This document shows, piece after piece, positions 27,941 to 37,824 of a stretch of 64,000 nt of DNA. The stretch covers positions 40,830 through 104,829 of the forward strand of contig JAAZXY010000004.1 in the NCBI GenBank assembly GCA_014239855.1. The letters run 5' to 3'. The notes under the pieces were generated by a model that was not told the origin of the DNA, did no database searches, and worked only from the letters and a program-made list of their open reading frames with translations. Numbering within the stretch: the first letter of the stretch is position 1; each line of letters starts with the position of its first letter. Source of the stretch: Acidimicrobiales bacterium (GTDB lineage Bacteria > Actinomycetota > Acidimicrobiia > Acidimicrobiales > MedAcidi-G1). Made by a program: the position numbers and the translations under genes.

Positions 27941-28650
27941 CCGACCAACCGGCGGCCCCAAGAACAGTGACAGGGCGCCGCGATGGTCGACTGGCCCGAC
28001 GGATCCTGACCATGGGCGCCCTCGCCGCGGCGTGGCTGGCCTTCGACGCCCGCCTCGGCTCGCGTCGGGTGGGACGTGCCCGAGCCGCCAACCTCCGTGC
28101 CCGGGTGCGGTCGGTTCACCGGTCCAACCCGATCCGGGCCGGCGAGACGGTGTTCCTCGGCGACAGCATCACCTTCGACGGGAACTGGGAGGTCGCCTTC
28201 TCCGACCTCGGAGCCCGCAACCGGGGTATCGGCTGGGACACCACCGACGACCTGCTGGACCGGCTCGACGAATCCCTCGGCGGCCCACCGTCCACCGTGG
28301 TCCTCATGATCGGCACCAACGACCTGAACCTCGGCGTGCCCCACGCCAAGACGGTCCGCAACGTGGCCCACGTGCTGGACCGCACGGCCGAGGCGGCTCC
28401 CGACGCCCGGATCATCGTCCAGTCGGTGCTTCCCCGGACCGACCGCTACCACCCACTGGTCGCCCCGCTGAACGCCGCGTTGGCCCGGGTGGCCGCCGAG
28501 CGTGGCCTCGAGTTCGTCGACCACACGGACCGGTTCGCCGGTCCGGACGGCCAACTCGACCCCGCACTGCACGACGACGGCCTCCACCCCAACGGTGACG
28601 GCCATCTCCTGCTCGTCGACGCCCTCCGCCCCCTGCTGAACCGTTCCTGA
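27937..28650 (+). CDS. SGNH/GDSL hydrolase family protein
   Basis: GETVFLGDSITFDGNWE; NRGIGWDTTDDLLDRL; LMIGTNDLNLG; HDDGLHPNGDGH. Confidence 0.88.
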   Translation: MTDQPAAPRTVTGRRDGRLARRILTMGALAAAWLAFDARLGSRRVGRARAANLRARVRSVHRSNPIRAGETVFLGDSITFDGNWEVAFSDLGARNRGIGWDTTDDLLDRLDESLGGPPSTVVLMIGTNDLNLGVPHAKTVRNVAHVLDRTAEAAPDARIIVQSVLPRTDRYHPLVAPLNAALARVAAERGLEFVDHTDRFAGPDGQLDPALHDDGLHPNGDGHLLLVDALRPLLNRS

Positions 28651-28678
28651 CCCGCTGCAGGCGCCTCCGGGCCGGAAA

Positions 28679-29407
28679 TCAGGCCACCGACGCTCCGAGC
28701 AACCCGCCGATGAGGTAGGTGGCCAGGCACGCCCCGGAGGCCACCAGCAACTGGCGGACCACCGTGCGGACCACCGACCGTTCGGTCAATCGGGCCAGGA
28801 GCCCACCGACGGCTGCCGAGGCCCCCACACCCAGGCCGGCCGAGGCCCAGACCGCCCCGGTGCCCGCGCCGATCAGCCACGGAATCAGCGGGACGAAGGC
28901 CCCGATGGCGAACGCGAAGAAACTGGTCGTGGCGGCCGTCACGGGGTTCCCCAACTGGTTCGGATCCACGCCCAGTTCCTCACGGGCATGGACGTCGAGG
29001 GCCACGTCCGGATCCGACATGAGTTCGGCGGCCACCAGCTGGGCCTGCTCGGGATCCAGACCCCGCTCCACGTAGATGGCGGCCAACTCGGCCGTCTCGG
29101 CCTCGGGGTTCTCGGCAATGGAGATTCGTTCGATCTCCAGCTCACGTTCCACCAACTCGGCCTGGGCCTTGAGCGACACGTACTCGCCGGCCGCCATCGA
29201 GACGGCGCCGGCCAGCAGGCCCGAGACGCCGGCCACCCGCACGAACGCCGGATCGGTGCTGGCTCCGGCGATCCCCAGGATCAGGGCCACGTTGGACACC
29301 AGTCCGTCGCTCACCCCGAACACCGCGGCCCGGGCCGCCCCGCCCTGGACATCACGATGCCGGTGGACCCGACCACGCGCTGCCATGAAACCGTGTTCTC
29401 CGCTCAC
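28679..29407 (-). CDS. VIT1/CCC1 family iron/manganese transporter
   Basis: AAVFGVSDGLVSNVALILGIAGAS; VSMAAGEYVSLKAQAELVERELE; C-terminal TMs. Confidence 0.9.
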   Translation of the reverse strand: MSGEHGFMAARGRVHRHRDVQGGAARAAVFGVSDGLVSNVALILGIAGASTDPAFVRVAGVSGLLAGAVSMAAGEYVSLKAQAELVERELEIERISIAENPEAETAELAAIYVERGLDPEQAQLVAAELMSDPDVALDVHAREELGVDPNQLGNPVTAATTSFFAFAIGAFVPLIPWLIGAGTGAVWASAGLGVGASAAVGGLLARLTERSVVRTVVRQLLVASGACLATYLIGGLLGASVA

Positions 29408-29457
29408 CGGACCGACCGTAGTTCCCGCCGCCGGAAGGTCTCGTAGTCTCCACGCCC

Positions 29458-30570
29458 ATGGCCACCTCGACCGACCGATCCACCGCGCTGGTCATCGGCG
29501 GGACCGGGCCCACGGGGCCGGCCATCGTGCGGGGCCTCGAGGCCCGCGGCCACCGGGTGACCGTCTTCCACACGGGGCGCCATGAACTCGACGAGGTGGC
29601 CCACGTCGAGCACATCCACGGCGACCCGTTCTCGACAGAAGGCGTGGTGGCCACCCTGGGCGACCGGACGTTCGACGTCGTGGTGGCCTGCTACGGACGC
29701 CTCCGGACCATTGCCGAGGTGCTGGCCGGGCGTTGCGGCCGGTTCATCTCGGTGGGCGGGACCCCGGCCTACCGGGGCTACTTCGACCCCACCCGTTTCG
29801 ACCCCGTGGGGCTGCCCGTTCCCACCGCCGAGGACGCCCCCCGCTCCGGCGAGGACGACGACGGCAAGAGCTACCGGGTGGCCCGCACCGAGGACCGCCT
29901 CTTCGAACACCAGCCGGATGCCATCCACCTGCGCTACCCGTTCGTGTACGGCCCGCGTCAGATCGCCCCGCTGGACTGGTGCATCGTGCGACGGGTTCTC
30001 GACGGACGGTCAGCCATCGTCGTCCCGGAGGCCGGCCTCATGACCGAGACCCGCGCCTACAGCGAGAACGCCGCCCACGTGGTGCTGTGCGCCGTGGACA
30101 CCCCGGCAGCCGGCGGCCGATGCTTCAACGTGGGCGACGAGGAATCGCTCACCACGGCCCAACGCATCGCCCTCATCTGTGCCGAACTGGGCCACGAGAT
30201 GGAGGTCGTCGGGATGCCCACCGACCTCGCGCTCCCCGCCCGGCCACTCATGATGCAGGTCGAGCCGGGCCACCGGGTCCTGGACCTGTCGGCCACCCGC
30301 GACGTCCTCGGCTACCGGGACCTCGTGCCGGCACGAGACGCCGTCGGGATCGCCGCCCGTTGGCTGGCCGACAACCCACTGGAGCCGGGCGGCACCCAGG
30401 AGGCCGTCCTGGAGGACCCGTTCGACTACGCCCGCGAGGACCGGCTCCTGGACTGGTGGCGCTCGGCAACGGCCGATCCGCCCGATCTGGACTATCCCGA
30501 CGAGCCGGGCTACGGCCTCTACTACAGCGGTCCGGGCACCAGCCGCCGCCGGTCCGACACCCGCATCTAG
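29458..30570 (+). CDS. NAD-dependent epimerase/dehydratase family protein
   Basis: [32 protein letters not shown] Rossmann motif. Confidence 0.87.
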   Translation: MATSTDRSTALVIGGTGPTGPAIVRGLEARGHRVTVFHTGRHELDEVAHVEHIHGDPFSTEGVVATLGDRTFDVVVACYGRLRTIAEVLAGRCGRFISVGGTPAYRGYFDPTRFDPVGLPVPTAEDAPRSGEDDDGKSYRVARTEDRLFEHQPDAIHLRYPFVYGPRQIAPLDWCIVRRVLDGRSAIVVPEAGLMTETRAYSENAAHVVLCAVDTPAAGGRCFNVGDEESLTTAQRIALICAELGHEMEVVGMPTDLALPARPLMMQVEPGHRVLDLSATRDVLGYRDLVPARDAVGIAARWLADNPLEPGGTQEAVLEDPFDYAREDRLLDWWRSATADPPDLDYPDEPGYGLYYSGPGTSRRRSDTRI

Positions 30571-30585
30571 ATGACGGGTATCTGA

Positions 30586-31509
30586 TCAGTCGTTGGAAGC
30601 TGGACTGCCGGCGCGGGTCGTCATCCACGCCCCAGCCATGAGCGTGACCAGCCCGGCCACTTCCCAGAAGCCGAGCACCTCGTCGAGCACCACGACACCG
30701 AGGATGGCGGCCACGATGGGCACCACGTAGGTCACCGACGACATCCGGACCGGTCCCACCCGACCGATGAGCGTGGCCGCCGCGACGTAGGCGATGCCGG
30801 TTCCCCCGACCCCGACGGCCAGATTTGCCCCGACAGCGGACCAGGCGAAGTCCGAATCGGCCAGCCCGATCAGACCCCACGGGGTGGTGGCCAGCGTGGC
30901 CACCATCAGCACCCTGACCAGCACGGCCGGAGATCCGTATCGGCGTTGCAGCGGTCCGGCGATATTGGCCGCCATTCCGTAACACGAGATGGCCAACACC
31001 ACGAGGAGGACGCCCACCGCGCTGGCTCCTTCGCCACCGGTCGCCGTGGGGAGTCCGACCATGAGGATGCCCAGCACCCCGACCATCACGCCGGCCACCT
31101 GGAGCCGGTGGGTCCGGACCCCGAAGAACGCCGCTCCGGCCATCAACGTCATGATCGGCATGCCGCTGTTCATCATCCCGGCGATCGACGAGTCGATCCA
31201 TGTCTGGGCCAGCGGGAAGAGCGTCAGCGGAATGCCCATCCAGAGGAAGCCCAACAGACCGATGGCCGGCAGATCGCTCCGATCCACCGGGCGCCACGCA
31301 CCGGGGACGACCGCCAGGAAGCAGAGGCCGAGCGCGGGGCGCAACCAGGCCACCAGACCGGGGTGCTCGACCCGGAGGGCCACGTCCATGAACAGGAACG
31401 ACGAACCCCAGACGCCGGCCGCCGTCAACAACAGCAACCAGTCGAAGGCGGCCAACCGGGCACCCTCGGCCGCGGCCGCCGCCCCGTCGGTCCGCTCCCG
31501 CCTGATCAT
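30586..31509 (-). CDS. EamA/DMT-family transporter
   Basis: 10-TM pattern; AAGVWGSSFLFMDVAL; FWEVAGLVTLMAGAWMTTR. Confidence 0.87.
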   Translation of the reverse strand: MIRRERTDGAAAAAEGARLAAFDWLLLLTAAGVWGSSFLFMDVALRVEHPGLVAWLRPALGLCFLAVVPGAWRPVDRSDLPAIGLLGFLWMGIPLTLFPLAQTWIDSSIAGMMNSGMPIMTLMAGAAFFGVRTHRLQVAGVMVGVLGILMVGLPTATGGEGASAVGVLLVVLAISCYGMAANIAGPLQRRYGSPAVLVRVLMVATLATTPWGLIGLADSDFAWSAVGANLAVGVGGTGIAYVAAATLIGRVGPVRMSSVTYVVPIVAAILGVVVLDEVLGFWEVAGLVTLMAGAWMTTRAGSPASND

Positions 31510-31587
31510 CGCCGCACGCTACCGGGGACCCGGATTCCGGACGGGGCCGATTCCGCTTCCGGCCCCGACGGTTCCTAGGATCCCGCC

Positions 31588-32763
31588 ATGCCCGCCATGC
31601 CCGCCACCGAGACCGAGATCCGCTCCCGCATCGACCAACTGCTGGAAGTCGACTCCACCGACCGTCTGGCCTTCCTGGGCACCCAGTACGACCTGGGCCT
31701 GGCCTGGGTCCACTTCCCTGCGGGGAGCGGCGGCCTCGATGCCGACCGGGACCTGCAGGGCATCGTCCACGAGGCCGTGGTGGCCGCCAACGGACCGCAA
31801 CCCCGGTACGACATCGGCTACGGCATGGCCGCGCCGACCATCGTGACCTGCGGGACCTCTGAGCAGCACACCCGCTGGCTCCGCCCGCTGTTCACCGGCG
31901 AGGAGATCTGGTGCCAGTTGTTCTCCGAGCCGGGGGCCGGATCCGACGTGGCCGGCCTGTCGACCCGGGCGGTGGCCGACGGCGACGAATGGGTGGTCAA
32001 CGGCCAGAAGGTGTGGACCAGCAACGCCCACCTGGCGCGGTGGGGCCTTCTGGTGACGCGGACCGACCCGGACGCTCCCAAGCATCGGGGACTCACCTAC
32101 TTCGCCGTCGATCTGGAACAACCCGGGGTGGAGATCCGACCGCTGCGCCAACTCACCGGCCAGGCCGAGTTCAACGAGATCTACCTGACCGACGCCCGGG
32201 TTACCGAAGCCGACCGGCTGGGCGACGTGGGCGACGGGTGGCGGGTGGCGTTGACCACGCTGATGAACGAGCGGGTGGCCATCGGAGGCGAGACCCGATC
32301 GTCCGAAAAGGGAACGATCGACTGGGTGCTGGAAGCATGGCGGGACCACGGGCATGACGACCCGGCCCGACGGGACGACCTGATGCGCCTCTGGGTACGC
32401 AGCGAGACCCTGCGGCTCAACAACATGCGGGCCGAGCAGTCCCGGGAGACCGGCACGCCGGGCCCCGAGGGTTCGATCGGCAAGGTGCTGTCGGCCGAGT
32501 TGAACAAGGACGCCTTCGCCTTCGCCCTGGGCCTGACCGGGATGGCCGGCACCCTGTTCGACGCCGGCTACGACCAGGATCAGACCCGACCAGCCCTGGA
32601 CTACGACTCGCTGGTCGAGTACTTCCTACGGGTCCGGGCCAACTCCATCGAGGGAGGCACCACTGAGGTGATGCGCAACATCCTCGGCGAACGGGTCCTC
32701 GGACTCCCCGGCGACGTCCGTGTCGACAAGGACGTGCCGTGGATCGAGGTGCCCCGAAGCTGA
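31588..32763 (+). CDS. Acyl-CoA dehydrogenase family protein
   Basis: WCQLFSEPGAGSDVAGLSTRAVADGDEWVVNGQKVWTSNAHLA; IEGGTTEVMRNILGERVLGLP. Confidence 0.94.
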   Translation: MPAMPATETEIRSRIDQLLEVDSTDRLAFLGTQYDLGLAWVHFPAGSGGLDADRDLQGIVHEAVVAANGPQPRYDIGYGMAAPTIVTCGTSEQHTRWLRPLFTGEEIWCQLFSEPGAGSDVAGLSTRAVADGDEWVVNGQKVWTSNAHLARWGLLVTRTDPDAPKHRGLTYFAVDLEQPGVEIRPLRQLTGQAEFNEIYLTDARVTEADRLGDVGDGWRVALTTLMNERVAIGGETRSSEKGTIDWVLEAWRDHGHDDPARRDDLMRLWVRSETLRLNNMRAEQSRETGTPGPEGSIGKVLSAELNKDAFAFALGLTGMAGTLFDAGYDQDQTRPALDYDSLVEYFLRVRANSIEGGTTEVMRNILGERVLGLPGDVRVDKDVPWIEVPRS

Positions 32764-32798
32764 AGGGGCTGGGCAGCTGAATCGATCCGGTGGCCGGG

Positions 32799-33470
32799 TC
32801 AGTCCGCCGGGTTGCCGGCCGGGAAGAGCGCCCGCAACAGCGAGACGGCCACCCCCACTCCGACCAGCTGCATCACGATGAACATCGGCGCACACGACGG
32901 GTCGATCCCGGCGAACGTGTCGCTCAGGGTTCGTCCCACGGTGACCGCCGGATTGGCGAAGCTGGTCGACGAGGTGAAGTAGTAGGCCCCGCCGATGTAG
33001 GCGCCCACCACGTACGGCAGTTGCGAGTGGCGGCCCGTCCGGACGAGGGCGAACACCACCAGGAGCAGGCCCACGGTGGCGATCACCTCGGACAGCCAGA
33101 GGTGCCCACCCGATCGCGACGTGGTCGACCAGGTCACCGCCTCCAGGTCGAACATGAGATTGGCCAGCACCGTGCCGACCACCGCACCGACCACCTGGGC
33201 CACGATCATCGGGGCGACGTTGCGACCCTCCTGATGCCCGAGCACCCAGGCCCCGATGGTGACCGCCGGGTTGAAGTCGGCCGAGATGGTGCCGAAGACG
33301 GCGATGATGGCCACCAGCACCGCCGCGGTGGCCGCCGCGTTCTGGAACAACTGGAGGCCCACGTCGTTCGGGCTGAGCCGGGCAGCCATGATCCCCGACC
33401 CGACCACCCCGATGAGCAGCAGCGCGGTTCCCAGGCCCTCGGCCAGCAGAACCCTCGAACGCGACGTCAC
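32799..33470 (-). CDS. MIP/aquaporin family channel
   Basis: NPAVTIGAWVLG and NPAVTVGRTLSDTFAGI half-helix motifs. Confidence 0.9.
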   Translation of the reverse strand: MTSRSRVLLAEGLGTALLLIGVVGSGIMAARLSPNDVGLQLFQNAAATAAVLVAIIAVFGTISADFNPAVTIGAWVLGHQEGRNVAPMIVAQVVGAVVGTVLANLMFDLEAVTWSTTSRSGGHLWLSEVIATVGLLLVVFALVRTGRHSQLPYVVGAYIGGAYYFTSSTSFANPAVTVGRTLSDTFAGIDPSCAPMFIVMQLVGVGVAVSLLRALFPAGNPAD

Positions 33471-33496
33471 GATGGAAGCCTCCCGCCGATCCGGGG

Positions 33497-35119
33497 TCAG
33501 ACCGACGTGTGGAACAGGCCGTAGACCAGCGAGTCCACGAGGGCCTGCCAGGACGCCTCGATGATGTTCTCCGAGACGCCGATGGTCGTCCAGGTGCGCT
33601 CGCCGTTGGTGGTGTCGATCAGCACCCGGGTGACGGCGGCCGTTCCCTCACGGGTCTCCAGTACCCGGACCTTGAAGTCGGTCAGGTGGAGACGGTTCAG
33701 TTGCGGATGCCGGTCGCCCAGTGCCGACCGGAGCGCGGCGTCCAGGGCGTTGACCGGACCGTTGCCCTCGCCGGTGGCCACCAACCGTTCACCGTCCACG
33801 TGGATCTTGACGGTGGCTTCGGTCTCGACCTCGACGGCCACCTCGTTCCACGCCCGGCTCCCGCTCCCCGACCGGTGCCCGACGGCGACCGAGAACGACT
33901 CCAGCTCGAAGAAGTCGTGGGACCAGCCGGCAGCGGCCCGCATGAGCAACTCGAGGGAGGCATCGGCCGCCTCGAAGTGGTAGCCGGCGTACTCCAGTTC
34001 CTTGAGGGTTTCGACGATCTCGCCCAGGGTGCCGCCATCGAGTTCGATGCCCAACTGAGTGGCCTTGAGCTCGATGGTGGACCGCCCCGACATGTCCGAG
34101 ACCAGGAAACGGGTGCCGTTGCCCACCAACTCGGGTTCCACGTGCTCGTAGGCGTCGCTCCGACGGGCAATGGCGCTGGTGTGGAGGCCCGCCTTGTGGG
34201 CGAATGCCGTCGCACCCACGTAGGGCTGCTGGGGATCGGCGGCGAAGTTGACCAGTTCGGCCACATGGTGGGCCACCGGGGTGAGCTCGGCCAGATGCCC
34301 CTCGGGAAGGGTCTCGATTCCCCACTTCAGGGTCAGGTTGGCGATGATCGGTACCAGGTCGCAGTTTCCGACCCGCTCGCCGTAGCCGTTGATGGTGCCC
34401 TGCACGTGGGTGGCTCCGGCGGCCACGCCAGCCAGGGCGTTGGCCACGCCACACCCGGTGTCGTTGTGGAGGTGCACACCCACCGCACAGTCGACGACCG
34501 ACACCACCTCGCGCACCATGGCCTCGATCCGACCGGGGAGCGAACCGCCGTTGGTGTCGCACAGCACGAGACAGTCGGCTCCCGCCTCTGCTGCGCCGAG
34601 CAGAACCCGCATCGTGAACTCCGGGTCGTCGGCATAGCCGTCGAAGAAGTGCTCGGCGTCGAAGAACACCGTCCGACCGTGGGACTTCAGGTAGCGGATC
34701 GAGTCGGCCACCATGGCCACGCCCTCGTCCAGGCTGGTCCGTAGTGCCTCGGTGACGTGGTACGCCGACGCCTTGCCGACGATGCACACCACCTCGGTAC
34801 CGGCCTCGAGCAGGTTGGTCAGGGTGGCGTCACCCTCGGTCTCGCCACCCACCCGGCGCGTCGAACCGAAGGCCACCAGCGTCGAGTGCTGGAGGTCCAG
34901 TTCGGTCCGGGCCCGCTCGAAGAACTCGACGTCCTTGGGGTTGGCGCCCGGCCAGCCGCCCTCGATGTAGTGCACGCCGAGACGGTCCAACTGCTCGGCG
35001 ATACGAAGCTTGTCGTCGACGGTCAGTGAGATGCCCTCCAACTGCGCGCCGTCGCGAAGCGTGGTGTCATATATCTCGACCGCCTTCGGCAGGTCGGTGG
35101 GTACGTCAGGCGTTGACAT
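33497..35119 (-). CDS. cimA: (R)-citramalate synthase
   Basis: AVEIYDTTLRDGAQLEGISLTVDDKLRIAEQLDRLGVHYIEGGWPGANPKD; LCDTNGGSLP; HLHNDTGCGVANALAG. Confidence 0.93.
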   Translation of the reverse strand: MSTPDVPTDLPKAVEIYDTTLRDGAQLEGISLTVDDKLRIAEQLDRLGVHYIEGGWPGANPKDVEFFERARTELDLQHSTLVAFGSTRRVGGETEGDATLTNLLEAGTEVVCIVGKASAYHVTEALRTSLDEGVAMVADSIRYLKSHGRTVFFDAEHFFDGYADDPEFTMRVLLGAAEAGADCLVLCDTNGGSLPGRIEAMVREVVSVVDCAVGVHLHNDTGCGVANALAGVAAGATHVQGTINGYGERVGNCDLVPIIANLTLKWGIETLPEGHLAELTPVAHHVAELVNFAADPQQPYVGATAFAHKAGLHTSAIARRSDAYEHVEPELVGNGTRFLVSDMSGRSTIELKATQLGIELDGGTLGEIVETLKELEYAGYHFEAADASLELLMRAAAGWSHDFFELESFSVAVGHRSGSGSRAWNEVAVEVETEATVKIHVDGERLVATGEGNGPVNALDAALRSALGDRHPQLNRLHLTDFKVRVLETREGTAAVTRVLIDTTNGERTWTTIGVSENIIEASWQALVDSLVYGLFHTSV

Positions 35120-36026
35120 GCTCATTCCATTCCGAGTATTCGGGGCGCTCTCCGCGGACCGCCTGGAAGAAGACCTCCTGGACACGGCTGGTCACCGGAC
35201 CCGGAGCGCCGATGACCCGGTCGTCGACCGACCGGATGGGCACCACCTCGGCGGCCGTACCGGACAGGAACGCCTCATCCGCGGTGTACAGGTCGCTGCG
35301 AAGGATGTTGCCCGTGGTGTACGGGATCCCCAGGTCCTCGGCGATGCGATGCACCGCGCTCTGGGTAATGCCCTCCAACGCTCCGGCACTGGACGGGGGC
35401 GTGACGATGCTGCCGTCGCGGACGACGAACAGATTCTCCCCCGTGCACTCGGACACGTAGCCCTGCGGCGACAAGAGGATGGCCTCGTCGTAGCCGGCCT
35501 TCACGGCCTGGACCTTGGCCATCTGCGAGTTGATGTAGTGGCCGACGCCCTTGGCGGCCGGCGGCATGGCGTTCGGATCGTGACGCTGCCACGACGAGAT
35601 CATGAGGTCCACGCCCTTGGCCAGACCCTCGTCGCCCAGGTAGGTCCCCCAGGGCCAGGTGGCGATCGAGACGTCGACCGTGCAGGGCAGCGGGTTGAGG
35701 CCCATCTCGCCGTAACCGAGGTACACCAGCGGCCGGATGTAACACGACTGGTGGCCGTTCACCCGGACAGTGTCCAGCGTGGCGGTGACCAGGTCATCAA
35801 CGGTGTACGGGACGTCGAGGAAGAGGATCTTGGCCGAGCGGAAGAGTCGCTCGATGTGCTCGGTCAGGCGGAACACCGCCGGCCCGCGGTCGGTCTCGTA
35901 GGCGCGGATGCCCTCGAACACGCCGTTGCCGTAGTGCAATGTGTGGGTGAGCACGTGGACCGTGGCGTCGTCCCAGTCGACGAGCTCGCCGTTCATCCAG
36001 ATCTTCGACGACTTCTCGATCGGCAT
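35106..36026 (-). CDS. ilvE: Branched-chain amino acid aminotransferase
   Basis: KIWMNGELVDWDDATVHVLTHTLHYGNGVFEGIRAYETDRGPAVFRLTEHIERLF; GYVSECTGENLFVVRDG. Confidence 0.96.
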   Translation of the reverse strand: MPIEKSSKIWMNGELVDWDDATVHVLTHTLHYGNGVFEGIRAYETDRGPAVFRLTEHIERLFRSAKILFLDVPYTVDDLVTATLDTVRVNGHQSCYIRPLVYLGYGEMGLNPLPCTVDVSIATWPWGTYLGDEGLAKGVDLMISSWQRHDPNAMPPAAKGVGHYINSQMAKVQAVKAGYDEAILLSPQGYVSECTGENLFVVRDGSIVTPPSSAGALEGITQSAVHRIAEDLGIPYTTGNILRSDLYTADEAFLSGTAAEVVPIRSVDDRVIGAPGPVTSRVQEVFFQAVRGERPEYSEWNEHVNA

Positions 36027-36055
36027 GTCAGTTCCTCTTCTCGGTTCGATCGGTG

Positions 36056-36113
36056 GTGGCGGTCATGACCGCCCGTTCAAACGGTTCCGTGCAGGCCAGC
36101 CGGTTCAGGCCAG
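36056..36113 (-). repeat. Degenerate 14-bp periodic repeat spanning the leuB stop codon
   Basis: On + strand TCA at 36063, 36077 and 36105 with GCA at 36091: exact 14-bp register around core CCGkTCA. Confidence 0.75.
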
Positions 36114-37085
36114 CAGGCTGGCGATGGCGTCGCCGATGGCCACGGTGCCCTCGACGTCGGTGGACGGATCGGCGCACGCCGCCTCGACACGGGCCGCTGC
36201 GTCGGACTCCCCGAGGAAGTCCAGCATCATGGCGCCCGACAGGATGGCCGCCTTCGGGTTGGCGATCCCCTGCCCGGCAATGTCGGGGGCCGAACCGTGC
36301 ACCGGTTCGAACATCGACGGGGCCGTGCGATCCGGGTTCAGGTTGGCCGATGACGCCAGCCCGATGCCGCCCGACACGGCGCCACCGAGGTCGGTGAGGA
36401 TGTCACCGAACAGGTTGTCGGTGACGATCACGTCGTACTGCTGGGGCGACTGCACGAAGTAGATGCAGGCCGCATCGACGTGGTTGTAGGCCGTCTCGAC
36501 GTCGGGATAGTCCTCGGCCACCTCGTTGAAGGTGCGCTCCCACAGGTCACCGGAGAAGGTCAGCACGTTGGTCTTGTGGACCAGCGTGAGGTGACGCCGA
36601 CGGGTCATGGCCAGGTCGAAGGCGAACCGGATGGCCCGCTCGACGCCGTGTCGGGTGTTGACCGAGCCCTGGGTGGCGATCTCGTGCGGCGTGCCCTGAC
36701 GCAGGAAGCCGCCCTCGCCGGCGTAGGTCCCCTCGGTGTTCTCGCGTACCACCCGGAAATCGATGCCCCTGGCCGGCAGCACGAACGGCCGGAGGTTGAC
36801 GTACAGGTCGAGGGAGAACCGCATCTTGAGCAGCAGACCCCGCTCGATCAGGCCCGGCGGCACCTCGGGGGTTCCCACCGCTCCCAGGTACAGGGCATCG
36901 AGCTGGCGCCACTCGTCGAGGATCTCGTCGGGAAGGACGGTGCCGTCACGCCCGTAGCGGGCACCACCGAGGTCGTAGTCCACGGTGTCCAGGGCGACGC
37001 CGGCCGCCTCGATGACCTTCAGGCCCTCGGCGATGACCTCGGGGCCGATGCCGTCGCCACCGATGATGCCGATGCGGTGCGCCAT
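36105..37085 (-). CDS. leuB: 3-isopropylmalate dehydrogenase
   Basis: [71 protein letters not shown]. Confidence 0.95.
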   Translation of the reverse strand: MAHRIGIIGGDGIGPEVIAEGLKVIEAAGVALDTVDYDLGGARYGRDGTVLPDEILDEWRQLDALYLGAVGTPEVPPGLIERGLLLKMRFSLDLYVNLRPFVLPARGIDFRVVRENTEGTYAGEGGFLRQGTPHEIATQGSVNTRHGVERAIRFAFDLAMTRRRHLTLVHKTNVLTFSGDLWERTFNEVAEDYPDVETAYNHVDAACIYFVQSPQQYDVIVTDNLFGDILTDLGGAVSGGIGLASSANLNPDRTAPSMFEPVHGSAPDIAGQGIANPKAAILSGAMMLDFLGESDAAARVEAACADPSTDVEGTVAIGDAIASLLA

Positions 37086-37151
37086 GGTCTCTACTCCTAC
37101 GGATTTCTCTGGGCTGAGTCGGAACTTGTGTGGGGAAGCGGGCGGGGAACG

Positions 37152-37178
37152 AAAAAACCGCCCACCGAGGTGGACGGT
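37152..37178 (-). terminator. Intrinsic terminator in the leuB leader (attenuator)
   Basis: Minus strand ACCGTCCACC-TC-GGTGGGCGGT followed by TTTTTT, 66 bp before the leuB ATG. Confidence 0.85.
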
Positions 37179-37182
37179 CACG

Positions 37183-37205
37183 GCGCACACCAGAGCGGTG
37201 TGCGC
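37183..37205 (-). promoter_or_regulatory. Perfect hairpin in the leuB leader (9-bp stem, 5-nt loop), candidate pause/anti-terminator element
   Basis: GCGCACACC-agagc-GGTGTGCGC, overlapping the last base of the leader-ORF stop codon. Confidence 0.75.
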
Positions 37206-37240
37206 TAGCGAATGATGATTACCCGTGGTCGATCGTTCAC
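37205..37240 (-). CDS. Candidate leader peptide [11 protein letters not shown]
   Basis: GTG AAC GAT CGA CCA CGG GTA ATC ATC ATT CGC TAG; Val-Ile-Ile-Ile run followed by hairpin and terminator upstream of leuB-ilvE-cimA. Confidence 0.75.
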   Translation of the reverse strand: MNDRPRVIIIR

Positions 37241-37247
37241 GAGGTCA

Positions 37248-37278
37248 AGTGTACCGCTCCGGTCCAGCGGCAGGTCAA
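37248..37278 (-). promoter_or_regulatory. Candidate SigA-type promoter for the leuB leader transcript
   Basis: TTGACC (37278-37273), 19-bp spacer, TACACT (37253-37248), 7 nt to the GTG of the leader ORF. Confidence 0.65.
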
Positions 37279-37350
37279 ACGGGTATCGCCGCCGAAACGC
37301 CCGTCGTCCACCGGCCCCCGGAGATCGCGCCCCGTGGCTACCCTCGCGGG

Positions 37351-37824
37351 ATGGCCGATACGCACCAGCTCTCCCAGGAGGCCCACGACCGGCTCGCCGC
37401 CGAGTTCGAGGACCTCACCACCCGCGGACGGATCGACATCGCCCGCAAGATCGAGACGGCACGCGAGCTCGGCGACCTGTCGGAGAACGGCGACTACCAC
37501 GCGGCCAAGGAGGAGCAGGGAAAGATGGAGGGCCGGATCCTCCATCTGGAGAGCATCCTCGAGAAGGCCGAGATCGTCGAACTGTCGGCCGGTGGCGTCG
37601 ACGTGGTGGCCCCCGGAACCATCGTGGCCGTCGTCTACGAGGGTGATGACGAGCCCGAGCGGATGCTCGTCGGGTCGATCGAGGAACAGCGGGACGACGT
37701 CCTCGTCGTCTCTCCGGGATCGCCTCTCGGCGGGGCACTGCTGGGTTCGGCGGTCGGTGACACCGTCTCGTTCGAGGCTCCGGGCGGGATGTTGGCCGTC
37801 GAGGTCGTCGCCATCGAGCGATGA
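37351..37824 (+). CDS. greA: Transcription elongation factor GreA
   Basis: ELGDLSENGDYHAAKEEQGKMEGRI; GDTVSFEAPGG. Confidence 0.94.
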   Translation: MADTHQLSQEAHDRLAAEFEDLTTRGRIDIARKIETARELGDLSENGDYHAAKEEQGKMEGRILHLESILEKAEIVELSAGGVDVVAPGTIVAVVYEGDDEPERMLVGSIEEQRDDVLVVSPGSPLGGALLGSAVGDTVSFEAPGGMLAVEVVAIER

